64,000 bases of DNA from Clostridia bacterium (GCA_017550105.1 JAFYLQ010000063.1:1-64000); one strand, 5' to 3'; positions 1 to 9,743 are shown, counted from the stretch's first letter. Made by a program: numbers and translations. The notes: a model not told the origin generated them from the letters alone.

Positions 1-1
1 G

Positions 2-907
<906 letters not shown>

Positions 908-920
908 TAAAATTATTAAT

Positions 921-952
921 GAAGACGGTGCTCTTTTAAGGGTGCCGTCTTC
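921..952 (+). other. Intergenic hairpin between dnaK and dnaJ
   Basis: GAAGACGG (921-928) pairs with CCGTCTTC (945-952). No U-run follows; the next bases are the dnaJ ribosome binding site AGAAGGA. It is therefore better read as an mRNA-processing or stability hairpin, or a weak attenuator, than as a terminator. Confidence 0.55.
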
Positions 953-966
953 AGAAGGATTTACTT

Positions 967-2124
967 ATGGCAGATAAAAGAGATTATTATGAGGTCTTAG
1001 GCGTATCCAAAGGTGCTACGCCCGATGAAATAAAAAAGGCATATCGTCAGCTTGCCAAAAAATACCATCCCGACCTTAACCCCGACAACAAAGAGGCAGA
1101 GGAAAAGTTCAAGGAAGCCAACGAGGCTTACGAAATCCTTTCCGATGCCGATAAAAAAGAAAAATATGACCGCTTCGGCTTTGCAGGTGTTGACCCCAGC
1201 TACGGTGCAGGTCAGGGCGGATACGGTGGCGGATTTGGTGGCTTTGGCGACGGTATGGAGTTTGACCTTGGTGACCTTTTCGGTTCATTCTTCGGTGGTT
1301 TCGGCGGCGGTTCATCACGCTCAAACCCCAGAGCACCACGTCGAGGAAGCGACATACAGGCATCCGTTCATATTACCTTTGAGGAAGCCGCAAAGGGTTG
1401 CACAAAGAAAGCTACCTTCCAACGTATTGAGGCTTGTGACGAATGTGGCGGTAGCGGTGCTGCTAAGGGCACCCAACCCCAGACCTGTCCCGACTGCAAC
1501 GGCAGAGGTCAGGTTAACGTTCAACAACGTACACCCTTCGGTACAATAAGCACTTCCAAAACCTGTCAGCGTTGCGGTGGCAAGGGCACTTTCAACCCCA
1601 CTCCCTGCTCACGTTGTAAGGGTAACGGCAGAATCCGTAAAAACATCAGCAAGGACGTTACCATACCCGCAGGTATTGCCGACGGTCAGGCTATTACCGT
1701 ACGTGGTGAAGGTAACCATGGTCTTAATAACGGCCCCGCAGGTGATTTGCACGTAAGAGTTGCCGTTAAGCCCCACCCCTTCTTTGAACGTGACGGCTAC
1801 AACGTATGGTACGATATGCGTGTTTCATACATTCAGGCAACCCTTGGTGATAAATTAAGAGTTCCCACCCTTGACGGTGACGTTGAATACGATTTACCCG
1901 CAGGTACACAGCCCGGTGACGTGTTCAAGCTTAAGGCTCGCGGTATTCCCGTACCCAACACAAGCCGTCGCGGTGACCAGCTTGTAAGAATTATCGTTGA
2001 CGTTCCCCGTAACCTTAACGAAACACAGAAGGCGGCATTGCTTCACTTTAACGAAACCCTTGGCAAAAACCCCGTTAAGCCCGAGGAAAAGCGTGGCTTC
2101 TTCGGTGGCAAAAAGAAAAGATAA
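967..2124 (+). CDS. dnaJ: Chaperone protein DnaJ (Hsp40)
   Basis: Co-chaperone that delivers unfolded clients to DnaK and stimulates its ATPase. The 385-residue protein has the full type I layout. The J domain (about 1-70) carries HPD at 34-36. A Gly/Phe-rich stretch (about 75-120) follows. The zinc domain has four CxxCxGxG repeats ([32 protein letters not shown], about 155-220), and the C-terminal substrate domain ends in a Lys-rich tail. Start ATG at 967 has AGAAGGA upstream. It follows dnaK in the same operon and ends just before a strong terminator hairpin. Confidence 0.98.
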   Translation: MADKRDYYEVLGVSKGATPDEIKKAYRQLAKKYHPDLNPDNKEAEEKFKEANEAYEILSDADKKEKYDRFGFAGVDPSYGAGQGGYGGGFGGFGDGMEFDLGDLFGSFFGGFGGGSSRSNPRAPRRGSDIQASVHITFEEAAKGCTKKATFQRIEACDECGGSGAAKGTQPQTCPDCNGRGQVNVQQRTPFGTISTSKTCQRCGGKGTFNPTPCSRCKGNGRIRKNISKDVTIPAGIADGQAITVRGEGNHGLNNGPAGDLHVRVAVKPHPFFERDGYNVWYDMRVSYIQATLGDKLRVPTLDGDVEYDLPAGTQPGDVFKLKARGIPVPNTSRRGDQLVRIIVDVPRNLNETQKAALLHFNETLGKNPVKPEEKRGFFGGKKKR

Positions 2125-2128
2125 AAAC

Positions 2129-2160
2129 AAGAGTTGCGATTTTTGTCGCAACTCTTACTT
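2129..2160 (+). terminator. Terminator after dnaJ
   Basis: AAGAGTTGCGA (2129-2139) pairs with TCGCAACTCTT (2146-2156) around a T-rich loop, followed by an AT-rich tail (acttta). It separates the dnaK-dnaJ transcript from the S4-domain gene, although read-through is possible. Confidence 0.75.
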
Positions 2161-2209
2161 TATTTATAAAACAACTTATGCTATACTTAATAGGAGCGAG
2201 GTGAATGGC

Positions 2210-2953
2210 TTGGCAGACGAATTGCAGATTTTTAAAAACCGAATAAAAGAATTATACGAGCGTTCAAGAAATCGAGGCACATATTTCTACAGTGACTTTC
2301 TTAATATGTATGAACAAACGGTGCTTTTTGAAACCATTAAATTCGGCTACACCTTAGACGGCGGTTACGAGGATGCGGAGCGTAAAATTGTATGCTTCGG
2401 TGATGAAAATGACCTGTGCTACCCTCCCGAGCCCCCTATTTCAATCATCAAAATCGAACCTTTGTCAGCAAAATTCTCCGACGCCTTAACTCACCGTGAT
2501 TTTTTAGGCTCCTTAATCGGATTAGGGATTAAACGAGAAACCCTTGGTGACATTATTATAAAGGATAACGTAGGGTACCTTTTCTGTCTTGATAGTATAA
2601 GTAAATTTATTATTGATAATCTTACTAAGGTCAAGCATACAAGTGTCAGTTGCAGTATCTGCACGGAACTTCCCGAAAGCATTTTCCCCGAGCCTACGGA
2701 AAAGATGATTATAGTCGCCTCATTACGTTTAGACGGAATAATATCTGCAGTTTATAATATATCCCGTAGCAAAAGTGCCGCACTTATTGACGGAGAAAAG
2801 GTTTTTATAAACGGAAAACTGACAACAAGCTCCTCAAAGCCCGTTGAAATCGGTGATACTATTTCTGTAAGAGGTCACGGCAGATTTCGTTGCACCGATA
2901 TTTTAGGTGATACACGAAAGGGCAGAATAAGGATTTTATGTGAAGTATACTAA
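2210..2953 (+). CDS. ylmH: S4-domain RNA-binding protein, YlmH type
   Basis: About 247 residues. The N-terminal and middle parts match the YlmH family. The C-terminal S4 RNA-binding domain runs from about residue 175 (LRLDGIISAVYNISRSKS ... VFINGK ... VEIGDTISVRGHGRF). YlmH-type proteins bind RNA on the large ribosomal subunit and are linked to ribosome quality control in Bacillus. The open frame extends back into dnaJ, but no ATG fits. TTG at 2210, five bases after GAGGTGA (2198-2204), is the best start; GTG at 2201 is an alternative. In many Firmicutes ylmH lies in the division cluster near divIVA; here it stands alone behind dnaJ. Confidence 0.8.
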   Translation: MADELQIFKNRIKELYERSRNRGTYFYSDFLNMYEQTVLFETIKFGYTLDGGYEDAERKIVCFGDENDLCYPPEPPISIIKIEPLSAKFSDALTHRDFLGSLIGLGIKRETLGDIIIKDNVGYLFCLDSISKFIIDNLTKVKHTSVSCSICTELPESIFPEPTEKMIIVASLRLDGIISAVYNISRSKSAALIDGEKVFINGKLTTSSSKPVEIGDTISVRGHGRFRCTDILGDTRKGRIRILCEVY

Positions 2954-2957
2954 AAAT

Positions 2958-3012
2958 TGCAAGTTGAAAATGGCAAGTGGCAAGTTTCGGGCACTGCGTG
3001 CGGCTATTATAA
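2958..3012 (-). repeat. Left hairpin-plus-heptamer element flanking the S23-type gene
   Basis: Read on the minus strand: TTATAATAG, a small hairpin GCAC-GCA-GTGC, CCCGAA, then four heptamers ACTTGCC, ACTTGCC, ATTTTCA, ACTTGCA. On the plus strand the heptamers occupy 2958-2985. It is an inverted copy of the element at 3454-3514, with the same order and spacing but a different hairpin sequence. Confidence 0.8.
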
Positions 3013-3054
3013 CGCTTCGCATATTCCTAAAAACAAAACAGAAAGGGAACACAA

Positions 3055-3411
3055 ATGGAAAAGACAATAGAAGAAAAAAGTTTTGACTTCGCTATCAGAA
3101 TAGTGAAACTGAAAGATTACCTGATAACCGAACGAAAAGAGTTCGACTTATCCCGTCAGATTCTTCGTTCGGGAACAAGTATTGGTGCAAATGTATCCGA
3201 GGCACAACAAGCACAAAGTCAGGCAGATTTTTTAAATAAAATTAATATTGCTTTAAAAGAGGCAGCAGAAACAAAATATTGGCTTAGACTTTTAAAATCA
3301 ACAAACAAACTAACCGAAAAAGAAACAGAATCAATATTATCAGAATGTATCGAAATCGAAAAAATACTATATTCAATAGTAAGAACAACCAAAAATAAGT
3401 TGGATAAATAA
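3055..3411 (+). CDS. Four-helix-bundle protein of the S23/IVP family
   Basis: 118 residues, nearly all predicted helix, with the family landmarks LKDYLITERKEFDLSRQILRSG, SIGANVSEAQQAQSQADF and IALKEAAETKYWLRLL. The family was first known from intervening sequences in 23S rRNA genes; Avd of diversity-generating retroelements has a similar fold. The biochemical role of stand-alone copies is not established. Start ATG at 3055 follows AAAGGG. The gene is bounded on both sides by inverted hairpin-plus-heptamer elements, so gene and flanks look like one transferable unit inserted between two housekeeping genes. No reverse transcriptase, template repeat or rRNA gene lies nearby. Confidence 0.85.
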   Translation: MEKTIEEKSFDFAIRIVKLKDYLITERKEFDLSRQILRSGTSIGANVSEAQQAQSQADFLNKINIALKEAAETKYWLRLLKSTNKLTEKETESILSECIEIEKILYSIVRTTKNKLDK

Positions 3412-3453
3412 ACATAAAAGCAAGAAACGGCAACAACATGGCACAATCACACT

Positions 3454-3514
3454 TTTATAATAGGAAGCTTTTTGCTTCCCCGAAACTTGCCACTTGCAAC
3501 TTGCCACTTGCAAC
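3454..3514 (+). repeat. Right hairpin-plus-heptamer element flanking the S23-type gene
   Basis: TTATAATAG, hairpin GGAAGC-TTTTT-GCTTCC (3463-3479), CCGAA, then heptamers ACTTGCC (3485), ACTTGCA (3492), ACTTGCC (3499) and ACTTGCA (3506). It is the inverted partner of the element at 2958-3012. Confidence 0.8.
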
Positions 3515-3531
3515 TAAACTGGAGGTTTATT

Positions 3532-4458
3532 ATGAGAACAATGAAACTCGGTAAAAGCGGTATTGAAGTACCCGTAATCGCCGTAGGCTGTATGCGTATG
3601 GCAGACAAAACCGTTGACCAGGCAAAAGAGCTTATTGATACCGCTATAGGTGCGGGTCTTAACTTTTTCGACCATGCCGACCTTTATGGTGGCGGCAAAA
3701 GTGAAGAGATTTTTGCTAAGGCTATCGGTATGAATGACGATATTCGTGAAAAAATCATCTTACAATCCAAGTGTGGCATTTGCCCCGGCAAGGTAATGTT
3801 TGACTTTTCCAAGGAGCACATTATCGAGTCCACCGAGGGATGCCTTAAAAGACTTAACACAGACTACCTTGACTTCCTTTTACTCCACAGACCCGACACA
3901 CTCTACGAGCCCGAGGAGGTTGCAGAAGCACTTCTTACACTTAAGGAGCAGGGCAAGGTGCGTCACTTCGGTGTATCAAACCAGAATCCTATGCAGATGC
4001 GACTTTTACAGAAATATATGGGTGACGAGCCCATTTGTGCAAATCAGTTGCAGTTCAGCATCACCGATTGCCACATTGTAAAACAGGGTCTTTACGTTAA
4101 TATGCGTGAGGATAACGCTATCGACCGTGACGGTGGTGTGCTTGAATATTGCCGCTACGAAGATATCACCATTCAGGCATGGTCACCCTTCCAGTACGGC
4201 TTCTTTGAGGGTGTTTACGTAGATAACCCCGACTTCCCCGAAATCAATGCCAAATTACAGGAATTAGCGGACAAATATGGTGTTACAAAATCAACAATTG
4301 TTATTGCATGGATTCTCCGTCACCCTGCCAAAATGCAACCCCTTACAGGCACAATGAACCCCCAAAGGCTTCTTGAATGTGCCGCCGCTTCGGATATTAC
4401 CATCACAAAGCAGGAATGGTACGAAATCTTTTCAAGTGCAGGAAATGTTATTCCATAA
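3532..4458 (+). CDS. Aldo/keto reductase (YdhF-like)
   Basis: NAD(P)H-dependent cytosolic oxidoreductase of 308 residues with the AKR beta/alpha barrel. The catalytic tetrad is visible: Asp and Tyr in FFDHADLYGGG, Lys in ILQSKCG and His in LLLHRPD. The cofactor-side motif GVSNQNP is also present. The substrate cannot be predicted. ATG at 3532 is preceded by GGAGG; the longer open frame from 3472 runs into the repeat element and is rejected as start. It is transcribed alone and closed by a terminator. Confidence 0.9.
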   Translation: MRTMKLGKSGIEVPVIAVGCMRMADKTVDQAKELIDTAIGAGLNFFDHADLYGGGKSEEIFAKAIGMNDDIREKIILQSKCGICPGKVMFDFSKEHIIESTEGCLKRLNTDYLDFLLLHRPDTLYEPEEVAEALLTLKEQGKVRHFGVSNQNPMQMRLLQKYMGDEPICANQLQFSITDCHIVKQGLYVNMREDNAIDRDGGVLEYCRYEDITIQAWSPFQYGFFEGVYVDNPDFPEINAKLQELADKYGVTKSTIVIAWILRHPAKMQPLTGTMNPQRLLECAAASDITITKQEWYEIFSSAGNVIP

Positions 4459-4464
4459 ACAACA

Positions 4465-4499
4465 AACAGGTAGCTCGTTTTTTACGAACTACCTGTTTC
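4465..4499 (+). terminator. Terminator after the aldo/keto reductase
   Basis: AACAGGTAG ... CTACCTGTT stem with a TTTTTT-containing loop, followed by a short T-rich tail. It may serve both this gene and the convergent XRE gene. Confidence 0.7.
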
Positions 4500-4742
4500 T
4501 TATTTTATCTCTTGTTCCAAATCGTTAAAAATATCTGAATTAAAAAACTCGCGGATATCTATTTCAAGACCGTCACATATCTTTTTGATTGTTGATATAG
4601 TTGCACTATTGTTACGACCGCCTGTAATATTATTTAAAGTAGACTGTGTTAAACCCGATATGGTTGCCAGCTTATTTATAGTGATATTATTTTCTTCCAC
4701 TAACTCAATAATACGCAACTTTACAGCTTCACCGATAGTCAT
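4500..4742 (-). CDS. XRE-family transcriptional regulator
   Basis: 80-residue cytosolic DNA-binding protein made almost wholly of one Cro/C1-type helix-turn-helix: NKLATISGLTQSTLNNIT is the HTH core, with an acidic C-terminal helix. Start ATG at 4742 has GAGGGG upstream; a TTG at 4757 would add five residues but overlaps that site. It faces a 47-residue ORF. The 116 bp between them hold a strong promoter for that ORF and two TTTTGAGTT repeats, the likely operator. Confidence 0.85.
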   Translation of the reverse strand: MTIGEAVKLRIIELVEENNITINKLATISGLTQSTLNNITGGRNNSATISTIKKICDGLEIDIREFFNSDIFNDLEQEIK

Positions 4743-4782
4743 ACAAAAACCCCTCAAATGTTTTATATAACTATGTTAACTA

Positions 4783-4841
4783 TTTTGAGTTTGTTTTATT
4801 ACCTCTTTTGAGTTGACTTGTAACTATTTGTATGCTATTAT
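4783..4841 (+). promoter_or_regulatory. Promoter and candidate operator between XRE gene and small ORF
   Basis: Plus-strand promoter TTGACT (4813-4818), 17 bp, TATTAT (4836-4841). Direct repeats TTTTGAGTT at 4783-4791 and 4806-4814 lie 23 bp apart (about two helical turns); the second overlaps the -35 box. This arrangement would suit repression of the small ORF by the divergent XRE protein; that link is inferred. Confidence 0.6.
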
Positions 4842-4858
4842 TTCATCGGGGTGGTCTT

Positions 4859-5002
4859 ATGTACAAGAAAATGTATCTTATTCTTTTCAAAGCAATTACC
4901 GAAGCATTAAAAAAAGCAGACGCGGTTGAAATCAAAACAATTTTATGTCAAGCTCAGATTGATGCTGAAGAAGTTTGTATGAATAGTGATGAAGAAATCT
5001 AA
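4859..5002 (+). CDS. Small protein, 47 residues, unknown function
   Basis: ATG at 4859 with a GGGGTGG-like ribosome binding site, consensus promoter upstream and terminator downstream. The product begins MYKKMYLILFKAITEAL and ends VCMNSDEEI. It is mostly amphipathic helix with an acidic C-terminus and no membrane segment. No family is recognised. Its own promoter, operator repeats and terminator argue that it is real despite its length. It is paired head-to-head with the XRE repressor. Confidence 0.65.
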   Translation: MYKKMYLILFKAITEALKKADAVEIKTILCQAQIDAEEVCMNSDEEI

Positions 5003-5006
5003 CAGC

Positions 5007-5038
5007 AAAACACCGTCCGGATTACCGAACGGTGTTTT
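5007..5038. terminator. Bidirectional terminator between small ORF and serA
   Basis: AAAACACCGTCCGG, loop ATTA, then CCGAACGGTGTTTT. A-runs and T-runs on both sides make it usable by both convergent genes. Confidence 0.85.
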
Positions 5039-5043
5039 CATTT

Positions 5044-6198
5044 TTATATCTTTCTTACTTTTATTATATCTTCATTAGCCTTGAGTGTATTAATCACACT
5101 ATCGGGGATTTTGTCTGCCGCTACGAGTGTATATGCATATTCACCCTTAGCCTTTGAAGCAAAGCCCGTTGTTTCAACACCATTCTTCATAAATGCACCA
5201 AGCACATCATTCATAACATTAAGTGCATTGTAGTGGATAATTGAAACTCTTTCGCCTTCGTTATCAAGTGCAACGTTGGGGAAGTTAACGGAGTTTTTAA
5301 TATTACCCTTTTCAAGGTATTCACGGATTTCAACCGCAGCCATATATGCACAATTTTCTTCACTTTCGGGGGTTGAAGCACCTAAGTGAGGAAGTGCCGT
5401 TACGTTTTCAACGCCGATAACCTCGTCTGAGGGGAAGTCAGTAACGTAAGCGGCAACCTTACCTGATCTAACTGCCTCAGCCATATCCGCACCCACAACA
5501 AGCTCACCACGTGCAAAATTAAGAATACGAACGCCGTCCTTCATCTTAGCAATTGTTTCGGCATTAATCATACCCTTTGTTGCAGGAACACAAGGAAGAT
5601 GAAGCGTAATGTAATCGGACTTTTCGTAAATTGCATCAAGGGAGTCAACGTACTCTGTATCAAGGGGAAGCTCGCCCTTGAATTCCTCGTTAAAGTAAGG
5701 GTCGTAGCCCACGATTTTCATACCGAGAGCATTTGCGGCACTTGCCACAAGTCTGCCGATAGCACCAAGACCTACCACGCCGAGGGTCTTACCAAGAATT
5801 TCGGGACCTGCAAACTGTGATTTGCCCTTTTCTACGAGCTTGCCAACGTTGTCGCCCTCGCCCTTAAGGGTTTTGCACCAGTCATAAGCCGCTACAACAC
5901 GTCTTGATGACATCATAAGACCGCCGATAACAAGCTCCTTAACCGCATTAGCATTAGCACCGGGAGTATTGAAAACAACTACACCCTTCTTTGTGCATTC
6001 ATCAACGGGAATGTTATTAACACCGGCACCGGCACGTGCAACTGCGAGAGTTTTTTCATTGAAGTTGTAATCGTGCATTGCGGCAGAACGAACGATGATA
6101 CCGTCAGGAGCATCGCAATTGTCGGTGATATTGTATTTTTCATCCAACTCTTTAAGACCGATTTGTGAAATCTTATTAAGTGTAAGAATATCAAACAT
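5044..6198 (-). CDS. serA: D-3-phosphoglycerate dehydrogenase
   Basis: First step of serine synthesis: 3-phosphoglycerate to 3-phosphohydroxypyruvate with NAD+. 384 residues, the short form, with a small ACT-like C-terminal domain (about 315-384). The Rossmann motif GLGAIG is at 143-148, Arg230 lies in FARGE, and His271 in LPHLGAS; these are the family's substrate and catalytic residues. AGGAAG precedes the ATG. serC lies 14 bp upstream, so the two form a serine operon. A serB phosphatase is not in the window. Confidence 0.95.
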   Translation of the reverse strand: MFDILTLNKISQIGLKELDEKYNITDNCDAPDGIIVRSAAMHDYNFNEKTLAVARAGAGVNNIPVDECTKKGVVVFNTPGANANAVKELVIGGLMMSSRRVVAAYDWCKTLKGEGDNVGKLVEKGKSQFAGPEILGKTLGVVGLGAIGRLVASAANALGMKIVGYDPYFNEEFKGELPLDTEYVDSLDAIYEKSDYITLHLPCVPATKGMINAETIAKMKDGVRILNFARGELVVGADMAEAVRSGKVAAYVTDFPSDEVIGVENVTALPHLGASTPESEENCAYMAAVEIREYLEKGNIKNSVNFPNVALDNEGERVSIIHYNALNVMNDVLGAFMKNGVETTGFASKAKGEYAYTLVAADKIPDSVINTLKANEDIIKVRKI

Positions 6199-6212
6199 TA
6201 TAAATCTTCCTT

Positions 6213-7295
6213 TCAGGAATTTTCTTTTTCGAATTTTTTCATAAATTCAACAAGCTTTTCAACGCCTTCGATGGGCATTGAGTTATAGATTGAAGCTCTC
6301 ATACCGCCTACTGAACGGTGACCCTTAAGGTTTACAAAGCCTGCAGCTGTAGCTTCAGAAACGAACTTTGCATTAAGCTCATCGTTGGGAGTAACAAAGG
6401 TTACGTTCATCATTGAACGGTCTTCCTTTCTTACTGTGTTGATATAGAAATCGGTGGAGTCAATGTAATCATAAAGAACGTTAGCCTTTTTAAGGTTTAT
6501 TTCCTTCATTGCTTCCATACCACCTATTGACTTGAGCCATTCAAGCATAAGCTTACACATATAAATGCACCAGCAAGGAGGTGTGTTATACATTGATTCT
6601 GCATCAGCAACCTGCTTGTAATCTGTTATTGAGGGACATTCTGTTCTTGCATTACCGATAAGGTCCTCACGAATGATTACGATTGTAAGACCTGCAGGAG
6701 CAATGTTCTTCTGAGCACCGCCGTAAATCATACCGAATTTGCTTACGTCGATGGGCTCTGAAAGGAAACAGGATGAAAGGTCTGCCACAAGGGGAACGTC
6801 ACCTGTGTCGGGAATATAGGGATACTTTGTTCCGTAGATTGTGTTGTTGAAGCAGATGTGAACGTAGTCAGCATCCTCGCTTACATCCTCTTTTGTGATT
6901 TTGGGAATGTAAGAGAAATTCTCATCCTTTGAAGATGCAATAGCCTTTACTTCACCGTATTTTGATGCTTCCTTGTAGCTTTTGGTTGAGAACTGACCTG
7001 TAAGAACGTAGTCAGCCTTCTTGTTTTTGTTCATAAGGTTGAGGGGAATTGCCGCAAACTGAAGTGATGCACCACCCTGAAGGAAAAGAACCTTGTAGTT
7101 GTCGGGAATGTTGTAAACCTCTCTGAAAAGTGCTTCGGTATCCTTTGCGATTTTGTCAAACACCTTTGAACGGTGTGACATCTCCATAACGGACTGACCA
7201 GAGCCCTCGTAATCAAGCATTTCTGACGCAGCCTTTTTCAATACTTCCTCGGGGAGCATTGAAGGACCTGCTGAAAAGTTGTAAACCCTTGCCAT
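6213..7295 (-). CDS. serC: Phosphoserine aminotransferase
   Basis: PLP enzyme that makes phosphoserine from 3-phosphohydroxypyruvate and glutamate. 360 residues, a typical length. Key features are NFSAGPSMLP at the N-terminus, HRS at 41-43 and the PLP-binding Lys196 in GGAQKNIAP. The tail has GHRSVGGMRASIYN. Start ATG at 7295 has a GGAG site and a consensus promoter 55-83 bp upstream. It is the first gene of the serCA operon. Confidence 0.97.
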   Translation of the reverse strand: MARVYNFSAGPSMLPEEVLKKAASEMLDYEGSGQSVMEMSHRSKVFDKIAKDTEALFREVYNIPDNYKVLFLQGGASLQFAAIPLNLMNKNKKADYVLTGQFSTKSYKEASKYGEVKAIASSKDENFSYIPKITKEDVSEDADYVHICFNNTIYGTKYPYIPDTGDVPLVADLSSCFLSEPIDVSKFGMIYGGAQKNIAPAGLTIVIIREDLIGNARTECPSITDYKQVADAESMYNTPPCWCIYMCKLMLEWLKSIGGMEAMKEINLKKANVLYDYIDSTDFYINTVRKEDRSMMNVTFVTPNDELNAKFVSEATAAGFVNLKGHRSVGGMRASIYNSMPIEGVEKLVEFMKKFEKENS

Positions 7296-7349
7296 ATCTA
7301 TATCTCCTTTAATTAATGTTTAAGTTTAATAAAATATTAATTTTCTATC

Positions 7350-7378
7350 ATTATATTCCTATGAAAAAAATTTTTCAA
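7350..7378 (-). promoter_or_regulatory. serC-serA promoter
   Basis: On the minus strand: TTGAAA (7378-7373), 17 bp, TATAAT (7355-7350). The leader to serC is about 50 nt, too short for a T-box or other large riboswitch. Confidence 0.7.
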
Positions 7379-7493
7379 GTGTTATCGCACTATATTTTTA
7401 CCAAAACCCCTTATAAATCAAGGTTTTTGGCAATTTTTTACCAAACGCAAAGTCTAACCTTATATTATATTTGCAAACAAGAAAAATGACACA

Positions 7494-7536
7494 AAACGAC
7501 CTCGTCCCGGGCATTCCCGAACGAGGTCGTTTTTAA
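7494..7536 (-). terminator. Terminator after the zinc-ribbon/SH3 gene
   Basis: AACGACCTCGT pairs with ACGAGGTCGTT around a loop of about 15 nt. It lies directly downstream of the minus-strand gene ending at 7558. Confidence 0.8.
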
Positions 7537-7557
7537 TAATTATCAGAAACCTGAGTA

Positions 7558-9702
7558 TTAATCTGCCTTAATATATGCGGTGTTTACCCAACCGGCATAG
7601 GACTCGCTATAAATAACGTATGCCCATGTACCATCAGCGTTATAGCAAATAAGCTTAACGTAGGATTTATCGGGAATAAGCTTAACGAGTGTCCCCTTCT
7701 GATTATCCTTATTACGCATATTAAGGCCGCCATCCGCTTTAACCTTATACCAATAAACATCTCCCGAGGGCTGTGAGGTATACTGAGCGGGAGTCAGATA
7801 TTTGTAGCTTACCCAGCCTTCATAACCGCCCCAATATACGTAAACCCAATCCTTGACGTTCGAGCTATATCCACGTACCTCAATAGCCGAGTTGTTAGGA
7901 ATAAGCTTTATAACCTGTGATTTATCGGTAGGCTCGTAACGCATATTAAGACCGCCGTCCGCCTTAACCTTCATATAGCAGGTCTTTTCGTAATTTTCAA
8001 GCACCACATTTTGAGCATTAAGCACGTCCTTGGAAACTGCATTTTCCATTGCACCTAAAAGGGTTACACCATTATCGGAAAGTTGGAAGGAGAAGCTTAC
8101 TGTTGAAAGCTTGTCGGTATTAATGTTAAGTTCACTAACAATTGCATCAAAATCAACACCTGCACCGCGGTTAACCTGACCTACTGCTATCTGTAAGCCC
8201 GTGCCCTCGTCATAAATCTTTTTATTTTCAACGTCGCATTTTAAGATATAGGCTTTAACCACAACCTGATTTGAAGCCTTGTCGAGCTTTGAGGATTTCA
8301 CCTTGCCGTAATAATCGAAATTGCCTCTGTCATCATTTTCACCCTCGCGGAGCAAAAAGCCCTTGGATGTAACAACGTCACTTTCGTTTATAAGGCTTGC
8401 TACGTTTACAGCGCCTGTACCCCAAAGAGAATTGATTTTATCCTGCACCTCGGAAAGCTTGTAAACCTTATAGCCGTCAACGGCTGAGGAAAGTGTATTA
8501 TATTCTTCCTCACTCATAATATCCGAAGCAAGTATACCTGCAGCCGCACCCTCTTTTACATCCTCGATTTCAGAATTATATTCGTCGCCCTTATATAATC
8601 TGTAATCATTGGGCGCAATGCTTTCAATACCGTATGTAAGAAGGCTTGTGGGTGTGCCGTAATAGAATACCCTGTATGTATTAAAAGTATATTCATTCAT
8701 TATTCTGCCGAAGAATTCCTCTGCATCCTCGGTGGTGTAAGCTGAAGCCTCTTTTATAGTACTTCCGTACTCGATGTCATCCGCATCAATAGTAATAGTA
8801 TTATAATAGGCTTCCTCCAACACGTAAATGTTTTTCTCGTAGGTTCTTTCCATATACTGAACCTTAAGATTATACTCGTCTACCAAGAGAGGCGCAATTC
8901 TGTATTTATTTAACCCTGTAAAGACGTCTACCTCCGGCTCTGACGTAACTTCAATGTCATTAATAAACAACTGTGCACCATCGGGAATATACACGTCGTA
9001 TGAAGGACAGATTGAGGATACTATCTGATATTCATCAAAATACCAGAAGCCGTCCTTCACCTTTTCCACGTCGAAGGTGATAGAATTACCATCCGTAAAG
9101 GTCACGGTATAGGTTGAGGTGGTTTCACCTTCACTTATAATAGCAACCTGATAATCTGCTTCACCCTTGAATACACTAAGGGCAAAGCCATCATTATTAT
9201 ATTTAGTTTCAAATTCATCGTAAGTAACAATTGCATCATCACCAAAAAGCATATCATAAATGCCTTCGGGTTCACCCCTTATGAGTTCATCTGCAAAGCT
9301 TTCGGCCTGTGCCTTAGGAGTTACAAAGAACGAGCCCACAACAAGCCCCACTACCCCCAACGCAACAAATGCAAAAGCAAGAAAAAGAAGTATAAGAGTT
9401 ACAATCAAGCCCGTCTTTTTCTTCTTTTTGCCCTCGGGCTGTTTTTTACCCTTTTTCTTTTCTTTCTTAGGTGCTTCCTGTTTGTTCTGTGGACTCTGCT
9501 GCATATTGTTTTGTACCGGCTGTGCCGCAGGCTGATTGCCGTAATACGCCATATTGGGGTTGTTACGCACAAAATTCACAGGAGGCTGCTCCAGTAATAA
9601 AGCTGTTTCCCCTGCTCCCTCGCTTTCTGCTACGTTGAAGCCACAATTACCACAAAAAACTGCACCATCATCCATTTTTATTCCGCAATTGGGACAAAAC
9701 AT
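7558..9702 (-). CDS. Zinc-ribbon membrane protein with two C-terminal SH3 domains (TcaA/YvbJ-like)
   Basis: 714 residues. A zinc ribbon with Cys3, Cys6, Cys17 and Cys20 opens the protein, followed by a Gln/Lys-rich cytosolic linker (about 50-95) and one membrane helix (about 97-125). The long extracytoplasmic part has a stretch resembling TcaA-type domains (YDVYIPDGAQLFINDIEV). Two bacterial SH3 domains end it, each opening with VKADGGLNMR; these usually bind cell wall. A surface sensing or wall-associated role is likely but unproven. ATG at 9702 is chosen because GGAGGAAG lies just upstream; the frame runs ten codons further back without a ribosome site. It has its own promoter and terminator. 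Confidence 0.8.
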   Translation of the reverse strand: MFCPNCGIKMDDGAVFCGNCGFNVAESEGAGETALLLEQPPVNFVRNNPNMAYYGNQPAAQPVQNNMQQSPQNKQEAPKKEKKKGKKQPEGKKKKKTGLIVTLILLFLAFAFVALGVVGLVVGSFFVTPKAQAESFADELIRGEPEGIYDMLFGDDAIVTYDEFETKYNNDGFALSVFKGEADYQVAIISEGETTSTYTVTFTDGNSITFDVEKVKDGFWYFDEYQIVSSICPSYDVYIPDGAQLFINDIEVTSEPEVDVFTGLNKYRIAPLLVDEYNLKVQYMERTYEKNIYVLEEAYYNTITIDADDIEYGSTIKEASAYTTEDAEEFFGRIMNEYTFNTYRVFYYGTPTSLLTYGIESIAPNDYRLYKGDEYNSEIEDVKEGAAAGILASDIMSEEEYNTLSSAVDGYKVYKLSEVQDKINSLWGTGAVNVASLINESDVVTSKGFLLREGENDDRGNFDYYGKVKSSKLDKASNQVVVKAYILKCDVENKKIYDEGTGLQIAVGQVNRGAGVDFDAIVSELNINTDKLSTVSFSFQLSDNGVTLLGAMENAVSKDVLNAQNVVLENYEKTCYMKVKADGGLNMRYEPTDKSQVIKLIPNNSAIEVRGYSSNVKDWVYVYWGGYEGWVSYKYLTPAQYTSQPSGDVYWYKVKADGGLNMRNKDNQKGTLVKLIPDKSYVKLICYNADGTWAYVIYSESYAGWVNTAYIKAD

Positions 9703-9743
9703 ATATCTTCCTCCTTCAGAGTATATTAACATATTGCATTTCC

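Noticed and set aside
3055..3411. Diversity-generating retroelement (Avd-like protein)
   Set aside because: No reverse transcriptase, template repeat or variable repeat was found nearby; only the fold family is shared.
3472..3531. N-terminal extension of the aldo/keto reductase
   Set aside because: The extra 20 codons translate the heptamer repeats; a good ribosome site fits ATG 3532.
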